From assembly GCA_021848325.1 (NCBI GenBank), contig JAJZUU010000003.1, positions 1 through 64,000 of the forward strand: a stretch of DNA of 64,000 bases, written 5' to 3'. A model generated the notes under the pieces. The model was not told where the DNA came from, made no database searches, and was given only the letters and a program-made list of their open reading frames with translations. Positions 55,211 through 64,000 of the stretch are shown piece after piece. Position 1 is the stretch's first letter. Every line of letters begins with the position of its first letter. Both the position numbers and the translations under genes were made by a program. Origin of the DNA: Pseudomonadota bacterium (GTDB lineage Bacteria > Pseudomonadota > Gammaproteobacteria > Burkholderiales > JAJZUU01).

Positions 55211-55290
55211 GCCGAGATGGCGGAATTTGGTAGGTGCATTTAGGTTCTTAGGCGCACTTGGGTTCTGGTTCGACTTGAATTGTAACACCT
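55211..55290 (+). pseudogene. Decayed tRNA-Leu-like sequence
   Basis: GCCGAGATGGCGGAATT followed by TGGTAGGTGCA matches the 5' half of a tRNA-Leu, apart from one inserted T and a lost anticodon-stem arm. TTTAGGT (the loop of a TAG/TAA Leu tRNA) and GGTTCGACTTG (T-loop) follow. The 3' acceptor strand and CCA are missing. It lies 140 nt before the intact tRNA-Leu(CAG) on the same strand. Confidence 0.6.
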
Positions 55291-55428
55291 ACCAGCGGGC
55301 CATTGAAACCAGCGTTTTTATCGGTTTTTGCGAAAAATCAGCAAGATAGAATCAACCTGCGTATTCATTAGCAGTGCATCCTGATTCAGCAACAGTTTTG
55401 GGAAGAAATGCCTCCCAAAGCACGCATT

Positions 55429-55513
55429 GCCCGGATGGCGGAATTGGTAGACGCGCACGGTTCAGGTCCGTGTGCCGCAAGGTGTGGAGGTTCGAGTCCT
55501 CTTCCGGGCACCA
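55429..55513 (+). tRNA. tRNA-Leu (CAG)
   Basis: Acceptor GCCCGGA paired to TCCGGGC, class II variable arm (TGCCGCAAGGTGT), anticodon loop TTCAGGT (anticodon CAG), T-loop TTCGAGT, and encoded CCA. A small TTTGGGA/TCCCAAA inverted repeat lies 10-32 nt upstream. Confidence 0.97.
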
Positions 55514-55595
55514 ACATCAAGATAATGAGGGACAAGTCCGTCGTTATCGGATAGAAGGCTCTCTTGCGGGGTTTTTTGTCCTACCACCGAAGCTC

Positions 55596-55625
55596 GGGGC
55601 GGCTCACTGAACCGCCCCTTTTTTT
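55596..55625 (+). terminator. Rho-independent terminator after tRNA-Leu (CAG)
   Basis: GGGGCGG, nine bases, CCGCCCC, then seven T: a classical terminator on the plus strand, 83 nt after the tRNA. No T-run follows on the minus strand, so it does not serve purA. Confidence 0.9.
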
Positions 55626-55633
55626 GCCCCCGG

Positions 55634-56932
<1,299 letters not shown>

Positions 56933-56977
56933 CTACCCTTGTGAAAATCCAGGCCGACTCGCGCAGACCTTGCCCAG

Positions 56978-58153
56978 TCAAATCCTCACCACTTCCCAGG
57001 CACCGTTTCGCCACTGCAGCACGCGGTCGCAGTTGAGCTCGGACCGGTGTTCCTCGTGCCCGGGCAGGTCCACCACCACCACTTCGCCCGCCTCGCGCAA
57101 GCCGTCGACCTTGAGCCGTAACGCCTGCGTCTGAGGGTCTTCCGAATCCGGCGGCACATGGGGCGCCAGGATACCGGGTGCCAGACCCGGCGTGGACAGC
57201 CCGGCGCGCACCTCGCGCAGATCCATGCTGAAGCCGGTGGCGGGGCGGGCGCGGCCAAACGCCTTGCCCACTTCGTCGTAGCGCCCGCCGAAGGCAAGGG
57301 CATTGGCCCAGCCCGGCGCGTACGCGGCAAACACCATTCCGCTGTGATAATGGTAACCGCGCAATTCGCCGAGATCGAAGCACTGGCTCTGCAGCATGCC
57401 GTCCAGTTGAGCGGCGACGCTTGCCAGCTCCGCCAGGGCCTTGACGATCTCAGGGTGATCCGGAAGGTGCCGCCGCGCGGCCTCCAGCACCTCGGCACCG
57501 CCATAGAGTTCCGGCAGCAGCATGATGGCCTTTCGGGCTTGGTCCGGGAGCGGCGCGACAAGCTCGCGCAGGGCGGGGAGGTCTTTGGACTGCAACGCCC
57601 GGAACAGTTCCGATTCCTGCTCCCCGGTCACTTCCGCGCCCCTCATCAGGCTGCGGAATACCGCCACGTGCCCGAGATCCAGATGGACCTTGTCGATACC
57701 CGCAAGACGCAGGGCCTTCAGCATCAGTTGCTGGATCTCCACGTCGCTTTCCAAGCCCCCGTGGCCGTAAAGCTCGGCGCCGATCTGCAGCGGCTCCCGG
57801 GTGCCGGTCAGACCGGCGGGCAGGGTATGCAACACGCTGCCCGCGTAGCATAGCCGGGTGACCCCGCTCCGGTTGAGCAGATGGGCATCGATGCGCGCCA
57901 CCTGGGGGGTGATGTCGGCGCGCAGGCCCATGAGCCTGCCGCTCAACTGGTCCACCACCTTGAACGTGCGCAATTCCATGTCGTGACCGGTCCCGGTCAG
58001 AAGCGACTCGGTGTACTCCAGCAACGGCGGGAACACGAGCAGATAGCCGTGCAACCGGAACAGGTCCAGCAGCTTTCTGCGTGCCTGCTCGGTGGCCAGT
58101 GCCTCGGGAGGAAGGATGTCCTCAATGTATTCGGGAAGCAGCCAGTTGTGCAT
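56978..58153 (-). CDS. hisZ: ATP phosphoribosyltransferase regulatory subunit HisZ
   Basis: HisZ is a histidyl-tRNA-synthetase-like protein that forms the active hetero-octamer with short HisG for histidine biosynthesis. The 391-aa protein has the class II synthetase-type motifs (NWLLPEYIEDILPPEA, LRADITPQVARID, YAGSVLHT, ELYGHGGLESDVEI, FGGRYDEVGKAFG) but lacks the anticodon-binding domain. The start at 58153 is preferred; ATG at 58165 is possible. Position before purA is the standard betaproteobacterial order. Confidence 0.93.
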   Translation of the reverse strand: MHNWLLPEYIEDILPPEALATEQARRKLLDLFRLHGYLLVFPPLLEYTESLLTGTGHDMELRTFKVVDQLSGRLMGLRADITPQVARIDAHLLNRSGVTRLCYAGSVLHTLPAGLTGTREPLQIGAELYGHGGLESDVEIQQLMLKALRLAGIDKVHLDLGHVAVFRSLMRGAEVTGEQESELFRALQSKDLPALRELVAPLPDQARKAIMLLPELYGGAEVLEAARRHLPDHPEIVKALAELASVAAQLDGMLQSQCFDLGELRGYHYHSGMVFAAYAPGWANALAFGGRYDEVGKAFGRARPATGFSMDLREVRAGLSTPGLAPGILAPHVPPDSEDPQTQALRLKVDGLREAGEVVVVDLPGHEEHRSELNCDRVLQWRNGAWEVVRI

Positions 58154-58291
58154 GGATATCGACATTGTTCGACAAAGACGCGAAGCGGCCCGGTCAGCTC
58201 CGCGACACGCCCACGGTGAGGAACTTCCTCTCCGTGCAGTGCGGATCGGCGGTTGCGGCATCCCTCAGGGAGAGGCCAAGGTCGGTCCTCG

Positions 58292-58480
58292 TCATTTGAT
58301 CAGATAGATAATGAGTATGCCGCCCAGCATGAAGACCAGCCCGATGAAGCGCATCTGGCCGTCCGTCATCTCGATCATTTTGCGGAAGGTGTCGCGCCAC
58401 ACGCGCGGCGCGACCAGCGGCAAGATCCCCTCCAGCACCAGCACCAGCCCCAAGGCGGAAAACAGATCGGAAAAGGACAC
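58292..58480 (-). CDS. DUF2065 small membrane protein
   Basis: A 62-aa protein with two transmembrane helices (LFSALGLVLVLEGILPLVAP near 6-25 and RFIGLVFMLGGILIIYLI near 44-61) and a short basic loop between. It lies 3 nt after hflC, the usual place of DUF2065 (YjeT-like) proteins. Function unknown; association with the HflKC complex is suggested only by position. Confidence 0.88.
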   Translation of the reverse strand: MSFSDLFSALGLVLVLEGILPLVAPRVWRDTFRKMIEMTDGQMRFIGLVFMLGGILIIYLIK

Positions 58481-58483
58481 CGC

Positions 58484-59359
58484 TCACTTCCCGTTCTTGC
58501 CCGGGCCCTTCAGGTACTTGAAAAACTCCGTGTTGGGCTCAAGCAGCAATACATCGGACTTGCTGCGGAAGCTCTGCCGGTAGGCCTCGAGGGTCCTGTA
58601 AAAGGCGTAGAATTCCGGATTTTTGCTGTACGCCGCGGCATAGATGGCGGCCGCCTTGGCGTCACCCTGCCCCTTCGTCTGCTGCGCCTGACGATAGGCC
58701 TCGGCCAGGATCACCACGCGTTGCCGGTCGGCGTCCGCGCGGATCTTCTCCGCCTCGGCGGCGCCGGTGGAGCGCAGTTCGTTGGCCACCCGCTTGCGTT
58801 CGGCTTCCATGCGGCCGTATACCGAGTCGCTCACCTTCGACGGCAGGTCCACCCGCTTGAGACGCACGTCGAGTACCTGCACCCCGATCTTGCTGGCGTC
58901 CTGATCCGCGTTCTGGCGCAGGATATCCATAATCTTGTCGCGCTCGCCGGATACTACGTCGTGCACCGTACGCTTGCCGAATTCCGCCCGCAACGCGTCA
59001 TTGATGGTCTGCAGCAGCCGGGTCTGGGCCCGCGCCTCGTCTCCGCCCACGCTCACGTAATATTGCTGGACGTCTGAAACGCGCCACTTGATGAAATAGT
59101 CCACCAGGACATTTTTCTTCTCGGAGGTGATGAAACGCTCCGGCTCCGGCGTATCGATGGTACGAATGCGCACGTCGAAATCGCGCACGTTCTGAACCAG
59201 AGGAATCTTGAAGTATAGCCCCGGTTTCTTGATCACCCGGATCACTTCCCCGAGTTGGAATACGATGGCGTTCTGCCACTGACCCACCGTGAACATGCTG
59301 AGGGAAAGCACCAGCAGGACAAGGATCAACCCCGCCAGGATCGCGCCAATACTCTTCAT
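58484..59359 (-). CDS. hflC: HflC, SPFH-domain protein of the HflKC complex
   Basis: HflC and HflK form a periplasm-facing membrane assembly that encloses and modulates the FtsH protease. The 291-aa protein has an N-terminal transmembrane helix (ILAGLILVLLVLSLSMFTV), an SPFH/band 7 domain and a coiled-coil with the repeated AEAEKIRADADRQRVVILAEAYR pattern. It overlaps hflK by four bases. Confidence 0.96.
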   Translation of the reverse strand: MKSIGAILAGLILVLLVLSLSMFTVGQWQNAIVFQLGEVIRVIKKPGLYFKIPLVQNVRDFDVRIRTIDTPEPERFITSEKKNVLVDYFIKWRVSDVQQYYVSVGGDEARAQTRLLQTINDALRAEFGKRTVHDVVSGERDKIMDILRQNADQDASKIGVQVLDVRLKRVDLPSKVSDSVYGRMEAERKRVANELRSTGAAEAEKIRADADRQRVVILAEAYRQAQQTKGQGDAKAAAIYAAAYSKNPEFYAFYRTLEAYRQSFRSKSDVLLLEPNTEFFKYLKGPGKNGK

Positions 59360-60549
59360 GGCCGCTCCTCCCGCTCCCGACTGCGGAACGCTTCCCGCGA
59401 ACGCCAGGTGCTGTCGCTGGAGGAAGTGGGCTGGGGCGTTTCAGGCGCCGCCGGCTTGTGCGCGGCACCCTCCTGCTGCGGCCGTGCCGCCTGGGTCGAC
59501 TGGATCAGCTTGTCCAGAGGCAGATACAGCAGGTTAGTGCCGCCGGCCTTCTGGTCAACCAGGATCTTGGTGGTATTGGCAAGCATCTGCTGGATGGTGT
59601 CGACGTACAAGCGCTGGCGGGTAACCCCCGGCGCCTTGTCGTACTCGACCAGGATCTGGTTGAAGCGGCTGACGTCGCCTTCTGCGGTGTCAATCACGCT
59701 CTGCTTGTAGCCACTGGCCTCTTCCAGCAGGCGCGCAGCGGCGCCGCTGGCCCTGGGAATCACGTCGTTGGCGTAGGCCTGTCCTTCGTTCTTCAGGCGC
59801 TCCCTGTCCTGCCCGGCCTTGACCGCGTCATCGAACGCCGCCTGTACTTGCTCCGGCGGCTGGGCGTTTTGCATGGTCACCTTGCTGATACTGATACCCG
59901 TCCGGTAGCGGTCCAGAATTTCCTGCATCAGCTTGGCGGCCTGGGCGGCCACTTCCGAGCGGCCTTCGTACAGCACGAAATCCATCTTGCTCTTGCCCAC
60001 CACTTCGCGAATGGAGGTCTCCGCCACCTGCCGCACCGCTTCGTCCGGCGAGCGGTTGTTGAACAGGTAGTCCTCGGGATTCTTGACGGTGTATTGGACG
60101 GCGAATTGAATATCGATGATGTTCTCGTCGTCGGTAAGCATGAGCGACTCTTTCGGCATCTTGTTCCTGACGCTGCCGCGGTAACCCACCTCGACCGTCC
60201 TGTTCTGATCCACATTCACGATTTGCCTGCTTTCGATGGGGTAGGGAAGGTGCCAGTGGGGGCCCGGCAGGGTAGTCTCGATGTACTTGCCGAAACGCAG
60301 CACCACCCCCCGTTCGCCCGCATCCACGATATAGAAGCCGCTGGCGATCCAGACCAGGAGCAGCAGCACGACGATAACGCCGATCCCTCCGGCGGGCTTG
60401 ATCTGAGGGCCGCGCGGGGCACCCCCGGGAGCGCCGCGCCTGCCGCCGAACAGGGCACTCAGCTTTTGGTTGAGCTTGCGCCAAAGTTCGTCAAGATCAG
60501 GTGGGCCCTCGTTTCCTTTCCTGCCCCATCGGGGTTCATTCGATGCCAT
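59356..60549 (-). CDS. hflK: HflK, SPFH-domain protein of the HflKC complex
   Basis: The 397-aa partner of HflC. A glycine-rich cytoplasmic N-terminus (DELWRKLNQKLSALFGGRRG) is followed by a transmembrane helix (IGVIVVLLLLVWIASGFYIV), the SPFH domain (GERGVVLRFGKYIETTLPGPHWHLPYPIE) and a helical region. The start at 60549 (MASNEPRWGRKG) is chosen; the track extends 28 residues upstream without support. Confidence 0.96.
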   Translation of the reverse strand: MASNEPRWGRKGNEGPPDLDELWRKLNQKLSALFGGRRGAPGGAPRGPQIKPAGGIGVIVVLLLLVWIASGFYIVDAGERGVVLRFGKYIETTLPGPHWHLPYPIESRQIVNVDQNRTVEVGYRGSVRNKMPKESLMLTDDENIIDIQFAVQYTVKNPEDYLFNNRSPDEAVRQVAETSIREVVGKSKMDFVLYEGRSEVAAQAAKLMQEILDRYRTGISISKVTMQNAQPPEQVQAAFDDAVKAGQDRERLKNEGQAYANDVIPRASGAAARLLEEASGYKQSVIDTAEGDVSRFNQILVEYDKAPGVTRQRLYVDTIQQMLANTTKILVDQKAGGTNLLYLPLDKLIQSTQAARPQQEGAAHKPAAPETPQPTSSSDSTWRSREAFRSREREERP

Positions 60550-60674
60550 GTATTTCCCAGTTCTAAGTCCCGCCCCGGGAACCGCAAGGGATTTCTCGGG
60601 ACTGGTACGCCATTGCCTCTTTCGGCGGGGCAAGCGGGCGTCGTTGAAATCCGCCGGCGACGGTCAAGCGGCGC

Positions 60675-61850
60675 CTATGCGGGGGGCTCTGTCTCGCGAG
60701 GCACAGCATCCACCCACGCCTGAGCCCCGTCCGCGCGACCGCCGAAACCCGATTCCGCCAGTCTTGACGCGGTCTCCGCCAATGCCAGCCGCAGCAGTTC
60801 CACGCCCTCGCCGCTCGCAGCGCTCAGCCTGATGCGGGCAATTCTACCATACTCGTCCCGTTCCAGACCGGCGGGCAAGCCTTTCGCATCGATCTTGTTG
60901 AGGATCAGAACTTGGGGGATGCGGTCCGCACCGATTTCCGCCAGCACCTTGTTCACCTCGGCGATCTGCCGCTCCCGGTCGGGGCTGCTGTAGTCGACCA
61001 CGTGCAGGAGCAGATCGGCACGCACCGTCTCTTCCAGGGTGGCACGGAAGGCGTCGATCAGGGTATGAGGCAAGTGCCTGATGAAGCCCACCGTATCAGA
61101 CAGGACCATGGATCCCCCCCCGGCCAGGAACAGCCGCCGGGTGGTGGTGTCCAGGGTGGCGAACAGTTGATCGGCGGCGTAGCTGTCGGCGTGGGCAAGG
61201 CGGTTGAACAGCGTCGATTTCCCGGCATTGGTATACCCCACCAGGGACACCGTCACAATGCTCGCCCGGCTCCTGGCGCGGCGCTGGACATCGCGCTGGC
61301 GCCGCAGCTTGCGCAGCTTCTCCTTGAGCAGCTTCACCCTCTTGCCCAATAGGCGACGGTCGGTTTCCAACTGGGTTTCGCCCGGGCCGCGCAAACCGAT
61401 GCCGCCCTTTTGCCGTTCCAGATGGGTCCAGCCGCGCACCAGGCGGGTGGAGAGGTGCTCCAGTTGCGCCAGCTCCACCTGGAGTTTTCCCTCGTGGCTG
61501 CGCGCGCGCTGGGCGAAGATGTCCAAAATCAGGCTGGTGCGGTCGACAACCCGGCACCGGAGCCGTTGCTCCAGGTTGCGCTCCTGGGCAGCGGACAGTT
61601 CGTGGTTGAACACCACCAGCGAGGCCCCGGTCTGCCTGACCGCCTGGGCAATCTCCTCCACCTTGCCGGTACCGGCGAACCATGCCGGATCCGGTCTCGA
61701 GCGCCTCCCCTGAACCATGGCCAGGGACCTTACGTTGGCGCTGGCCGCCAGGTGGTGCAATTCGCCCTCGCTCTCCGCGCAATACGGATCGCCGAAGTCC
61801 AAGCTCACCAGCACAGCCGAGTCGCCGCTGTCTGGGCGGTCGAACATCAA
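60675..61850 (-). CDS. hflX: GTPase HflX
   Basis: HflX is a ribosome-associated GTPase that splits stalled ribosomes during stress. The 391-aa protein has the N-terminal glycine-rich HflX domain and linker ([21 protein letters not shown]), then a G domain with G1 [12 protein letters not shown] near 207, G3 [10 protein letters not shown] and NKID. It overlaps the hfq stop by four bases. Confidence 0.96.
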   Translation of the reverse strand: MMFDRPDSGDSAVLVSLDFGDPYCAESEGELHHLAASANVRSLAMVQGRRSRPDPAWFAGTGKVEEIAQAVRQTGASLVVFNHELSAAQERNLEQRLRCRVVDRTSLILDIFAQRARSHEGKLQVELAQLEHLSTRLVRGWTHLERQKGGIGLRGPGETQLETDRRLLGKRVKLLKEKLRKLRRQRDVQRRARSRASIVTVSLVGYTNAGKSTLFNRLAHADSYAADQLFATLDTTTRRLFLAGGGSMVLSDTVGFIRHLPHTLIDAFRATLEETVRADLLLHVVDYSSPDRERQIAEVNKVLAEIGADRIPQVLILNKIDAKGLPAGLERDEYGRIARIRLSAASGEGVELLRLALAETASRLAESGFGGRADGAQAWVDAVPRETEPPA

Positions 61851-62086
61851 GCGTCAGCGGAAACGTCAACCGGGATGGTCACCGGTCGCGAGGGCACCAC
61901 GGTGGAAATGGCATGCTTATATACCATCTGGGTCACGGTGTTTTTCAGCAGGACGACATACTGGTCGAACGAGTCGATCTGGCCTTGCAATTTGATGCCG
62001 TTCACCAGGTAGATTGAAACGGGGACGTGCTCTTTTCTCAAGGTGTTCAAGAAGGGGTCTTGTAATAATTGCCCTTTTGCGCTCAT
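61847..62086 (-). CDS. hfq: RNA chaperone Hfq
   Basis: Hfq hexamers pair small RNAs with mRNAs. The 79-aa protein has the Sm1 motif ([34 protein letters not shown]) and the Sm2 motif (VYKHAIST). The start has GGAG with five-base spacing. It leads the hfq-hflX unit with hflK, hflC and DUF2065 behind. Confidence 0.98.
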   Translation of the reverse strand: MSAKGQLLQDPFLNTLRKEHVPVSIYLVNGIKLQGQIDSFDQYVVLLKNTVTQMVYKHAISTVVPSRPVTIPVDVSADA

Positions 62087-62449
62087 GTTTTCTCCATTTT
62101 TGTATGCAACGGCATGTTACTTTACTTGATTCTTCATGCTATCGCCATCTTTAAAAGATCCTGCCGGCAACGGCGATTGCACCTCAAGCGCGTTCCCGCC
62201 GGGGAACAATCCGCAACGTACGGCGGGCGACCCGCTGTGCGCGGCCTGCCGTCCTGTCCCGGATCCACCAGCGGCGTGGCCCGGGTCCGGCCCAGGGCGG
62301 GTTCGGTTACATTCTAGAACAATTCCAGAATGTTTTCCCAATAAATCTACCGCCGCCGCATACAGGAAATGGGGGCGCATCGGTGGAATTCAAGCCCCGG
62401 GGGAAATCGGCGGCAGTATGGGGGCTGTGCCGCTAGCCCCGCCAGGCTC
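62087..62449. other. 363-nt gap upstream of hfq with a near-palindromic site
   Basis: No supported gene. A near-palindrome, ACATTCTAGAA-CAA-TTCCAGAATGT, spans 62309-62333. On the minus strand it includes TAGAAT, a possible -10 hexamer, but no matching -35 is visible. It may be an operator or a weak hairpin behind the GGDEF-EAL gene. Confidence 0.45.
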
Positions 62450-64000
62450 TCAGGAATGCTGCTCGCCAGGGGCCGGCGGGTCGCATTCCGGATAACTGAA
62501 AAAGTAGCCTTGCCCCCAATCGACGCCCATCTGCCGCAGGATTTCGGCCGTAGCCCCATCCTCGATGCATTCGGCAATGGTGGTAATGCCCTGCCGCTTG
62601 GCCACCAGGACAATGCTCTGCACCATGTCGCGGACTTTTTCATTGCCTCGCATGTTGCGCACCATCCAGCCCTCTATCTTGAGGAAGCTGATGGGGAGCT
62701 CCGCCAAATAGAGAAAGGAAGAATAGCCGCTGCCGAAGTCGTCCAGGGCCAGCCGGAAGCCAAAGTCCAGCAAGGGCCCCAGGTCCCGCACCAGTTCGCC
62801 GAGATCGCCCACGAGCTGCCGTTCGGTGATCTCGAACACCACCGGCTTGACCGCCCCGAGGTCCCCTTGGCATGCGTTGCAGTACTCCCGCGCCTTGTCG
62901 ATCAACTCCCGCACCAGTTCCTTGCGCGCCAGAAACTGCGGCGACAGGTTGATGAAGTGGGCCAGGCCCGGACCGCTCTTGCCGGCATTGATCAGCGCGG
63001 CGCAACGCTTCATCGCTTCGCGGGAGATGGTCTGGTCCACCGCATGGATCAGATTGATGCCTTCGGCCGCCTGGACGAATTCGCCGGCGGGAATGATCGT
63101 GCCGTCGGGTTGGACCAGCCGCGCCAGGGCCTCGTCCGCCACCACCCGGTTGCTGGCCAAATCGACCATGGTTTGGTAGGCCGGGACGACGCGGTTCTCC
63201 TGCAACGCCTTTTGCAACATGCCGGCCTTCCACAGAGTGCCTCTCTGGGCGTTCTCGCTGACCACCACGCAGTCCCGGCCGCGCTTTTTCGCCTCGTAGA
63301 GGCAGCCATCGGCCTCCGACAATACCCGGGATACGTCTTCCTCCCTATTGCGCAATACCCCGATGCCGATGCTGGCGGCGACGTCGAGTGCCCCCTGCCT
63401 GGTGGCCAGGGGACGCGACCGGATCGCGAGCCGCATCCGCTCCATGGCGGCGAACGCCTCAAGGCTGTCCGATCGGTGCAGGAACACAAGGAACTCCTCC
63501 CCTCCCCAGCGCGCCACCCAGTCCCCTTCCCGCAGTTCCCTGCGCATGACGCCGGCCACCTGCAGCAATACCTCGTCACCCGTATCGTGGCCGTAATGGT
63601 CGTTGATGAGCTTGAAGCGGTCCAGGTCGCAGATGGCAAGGGCAAAGAATTCTCCGGTTCTCCTCGCGCGGGCGATTTCCTCGGCAAAGCGGGCCTCCGC
63701 GGCACGCCGGTTGGGAAGGAGCGTAAGGCTGTCGGTCATGGCCATGTTCTCCAGTACCTCGCGCTGCCTCTGCTCCAGCAGGGTCTGCCCGAACCACGAT
63801 CCCAGGAGTTCCATGAAGGCCTTGTCGTCCTCGCCGAAGCCTTCCGCTAGCGGTTTGCGGCGCATGAAAACCAGGGTTCCGTAGATATGCTGCCCCACCC
63901 AGATGGGTACGCTGGCATACCCGCGGATGCCTTTCTGGGTGGCCAGACGGTGATCCCGGAACCGGCTGTCTGCCGTGAGATCGAGCGAGAACAGGCTGCC
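62450..64000 (-). CDS. GAF-GGDEF-EAL protein (partial, cut by right edge)
   Basis: The ORF in the track starts at a GTG inside the gene. Reading upstream, the same frame stays open to the window edge (GIRGYASVPIWVGQHIYGTL), which is the end of a GAF domain, so the true start lies outside. The GGDEF domain has GGEEF (VARWGGEEFLVFL) with an RxxD inhibitory site (REGD) five residues earlier. The EAL domain is complete: DEALARL, FINLSP, FEITERQ, LDDFGSGYSSF, FLKIEG and TIAECIED. Both c-di-GMP synthesis and breakdown are possible. No membrane segment is visible in the part present. Confidence 0.93.
   Translation of the reverse strand, partial: GSLFSLDLTADSRFRDHRLATQKGIRGYASVPIWVGQHIYGTLVFMRRKPLAEGFGEDDKAFMELLGSWFGQTLLEQRQREVLENMAMTDSLTLLPNRRAAEARFAEEIARARRTGEFFALAICDLDRFKLINDHYGHDTGDEVLLQVAGVMRRELREGDWVARWGGEEFLVFLHRSDSLEAFAAMERMRLAIRSRPLATRQGALDVAASIGIGVLRNREEDVSRVLSEADGCLYEAKKRGRDCVVVSENAQRGTLWKAGMLQKALQENRVVPAYQTMVDLASNRVVADEALARLVQPDGTIIPAGEFVQAAEGINLIHAVDQTISREAMKRCAALINAGKSGPGLAHFINLSPQFLARKELVRELIDKAREYCNACQGDLGAVKPVVFEITERQLVGDLGELVRDLGPLLDFGFRLALDDFGSGYSSFLYLAELPISFLKIEGWMVRNMRGNEKVRDMVQSIVLVAKRQGITTIAECIEDGATAEILRQMGVDWGQGYFFSYPECDPPAPGEQHS

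Noticed and set aside
55131-55349. 72-aa ORF upstream of tRNA-Leu
   Set aside because: It overlaps the 5' end of rnr and the tRNA-like remnant and has no ribosome site or known motif.

Overview
The window is high-GC bacterial DNA, almost fully coding. Its gene order suggests a betaproteobacterium. Markers of this are the runs hfq-hflX-hflK-hflC-DUF2065-hisZ-purA, tig-clpP-clpX-lon-hupB-tRNA(Val)-tRNA(Asp)-ppiD beside fabI, rpsF-priB-rpsR-rplI-dnaB-alr-radA, and gloB with a yafS-like methyltransferase, rnhA and dnaQ. A nif operon and hopanoid genes indicate a free-living diazotroph. I cannot name the genus from the sequence alone.

Region 1 (1-10550, minus strand) is a nitrogen-fixation accessory locus. 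nifA encodes an activator with the C-x11-C-x19-C-x4-C signature of oxygen-responsive NifA proteins, and a consensus sigma-54 promoter lies just upstream of it. A second consensus sigma-54 promoter with two perfect TGT-N10-ACA NifA sites drives nifB. Behind nifB lie thirteen more tightly packed genes: a 2[4Fe-4S] ferredoxin, a HesB/IscA-type protein, a TPR protein, an LRV Fe-S repeat protein, two nifZ-family genes, a 115-aa protein, nifS, nifT, an 87-aa protein, a DegT-fold protein lacking the PLP lysine, a 71-aa protein and a SIR2-like protein. nifHDK, nifEN and nifU are not in the window.

Region 2 (10572-15667, minus) is a three-gene unit: TonB-dependent receptor, periplasmic ABC-type binding protein, and a membrane GGDEF-EAL protein. 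It looks like a sensory relay into c-di-GMP. Region 3 (15753-20479) holds dnaQ, rnhA, a methyltransferase, gloB and mltD. Region 4 (20548-27182, minus) is a YejABEF-like peptide ABC transporter operon with overlapping genes.

Region 5 (27313-36866) is housekeeping: fabI, ppiD, two tRNAs, hupB, lon with a sigma-32-type promoter, clpX, clpP, tig and tRNA-Leu(TAG). Region 6 (36995-40735, plus) is hpnC-hpnD-hpnE, making squalene for hopanoids, plus an SDR protein. Region 7 (40736-46203) is a phospho-signalling island: one Ser/Thr kinase with a PEGA domain, a TssQ-like lipoprotein, and two copies of a PP2C phosphatase-FHA gene pair on either side. T6SS structural genes are absent from the window.

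Region 8 (46334-62086) is core metabolism and information processing: radA, alr, dnaB, the rpsF operon, rlmB, rnr, a decayed tRNA-Leu-like sequence, an intact tRNA-Leu(CAG) with terminator, purA, hisZ, DUF2065, hflC, hflK, hflX and hfq. The right edge cuts a GAF-GGDEF-EAL gene. No insertion sequence, prophage or CRISPR array was seen.
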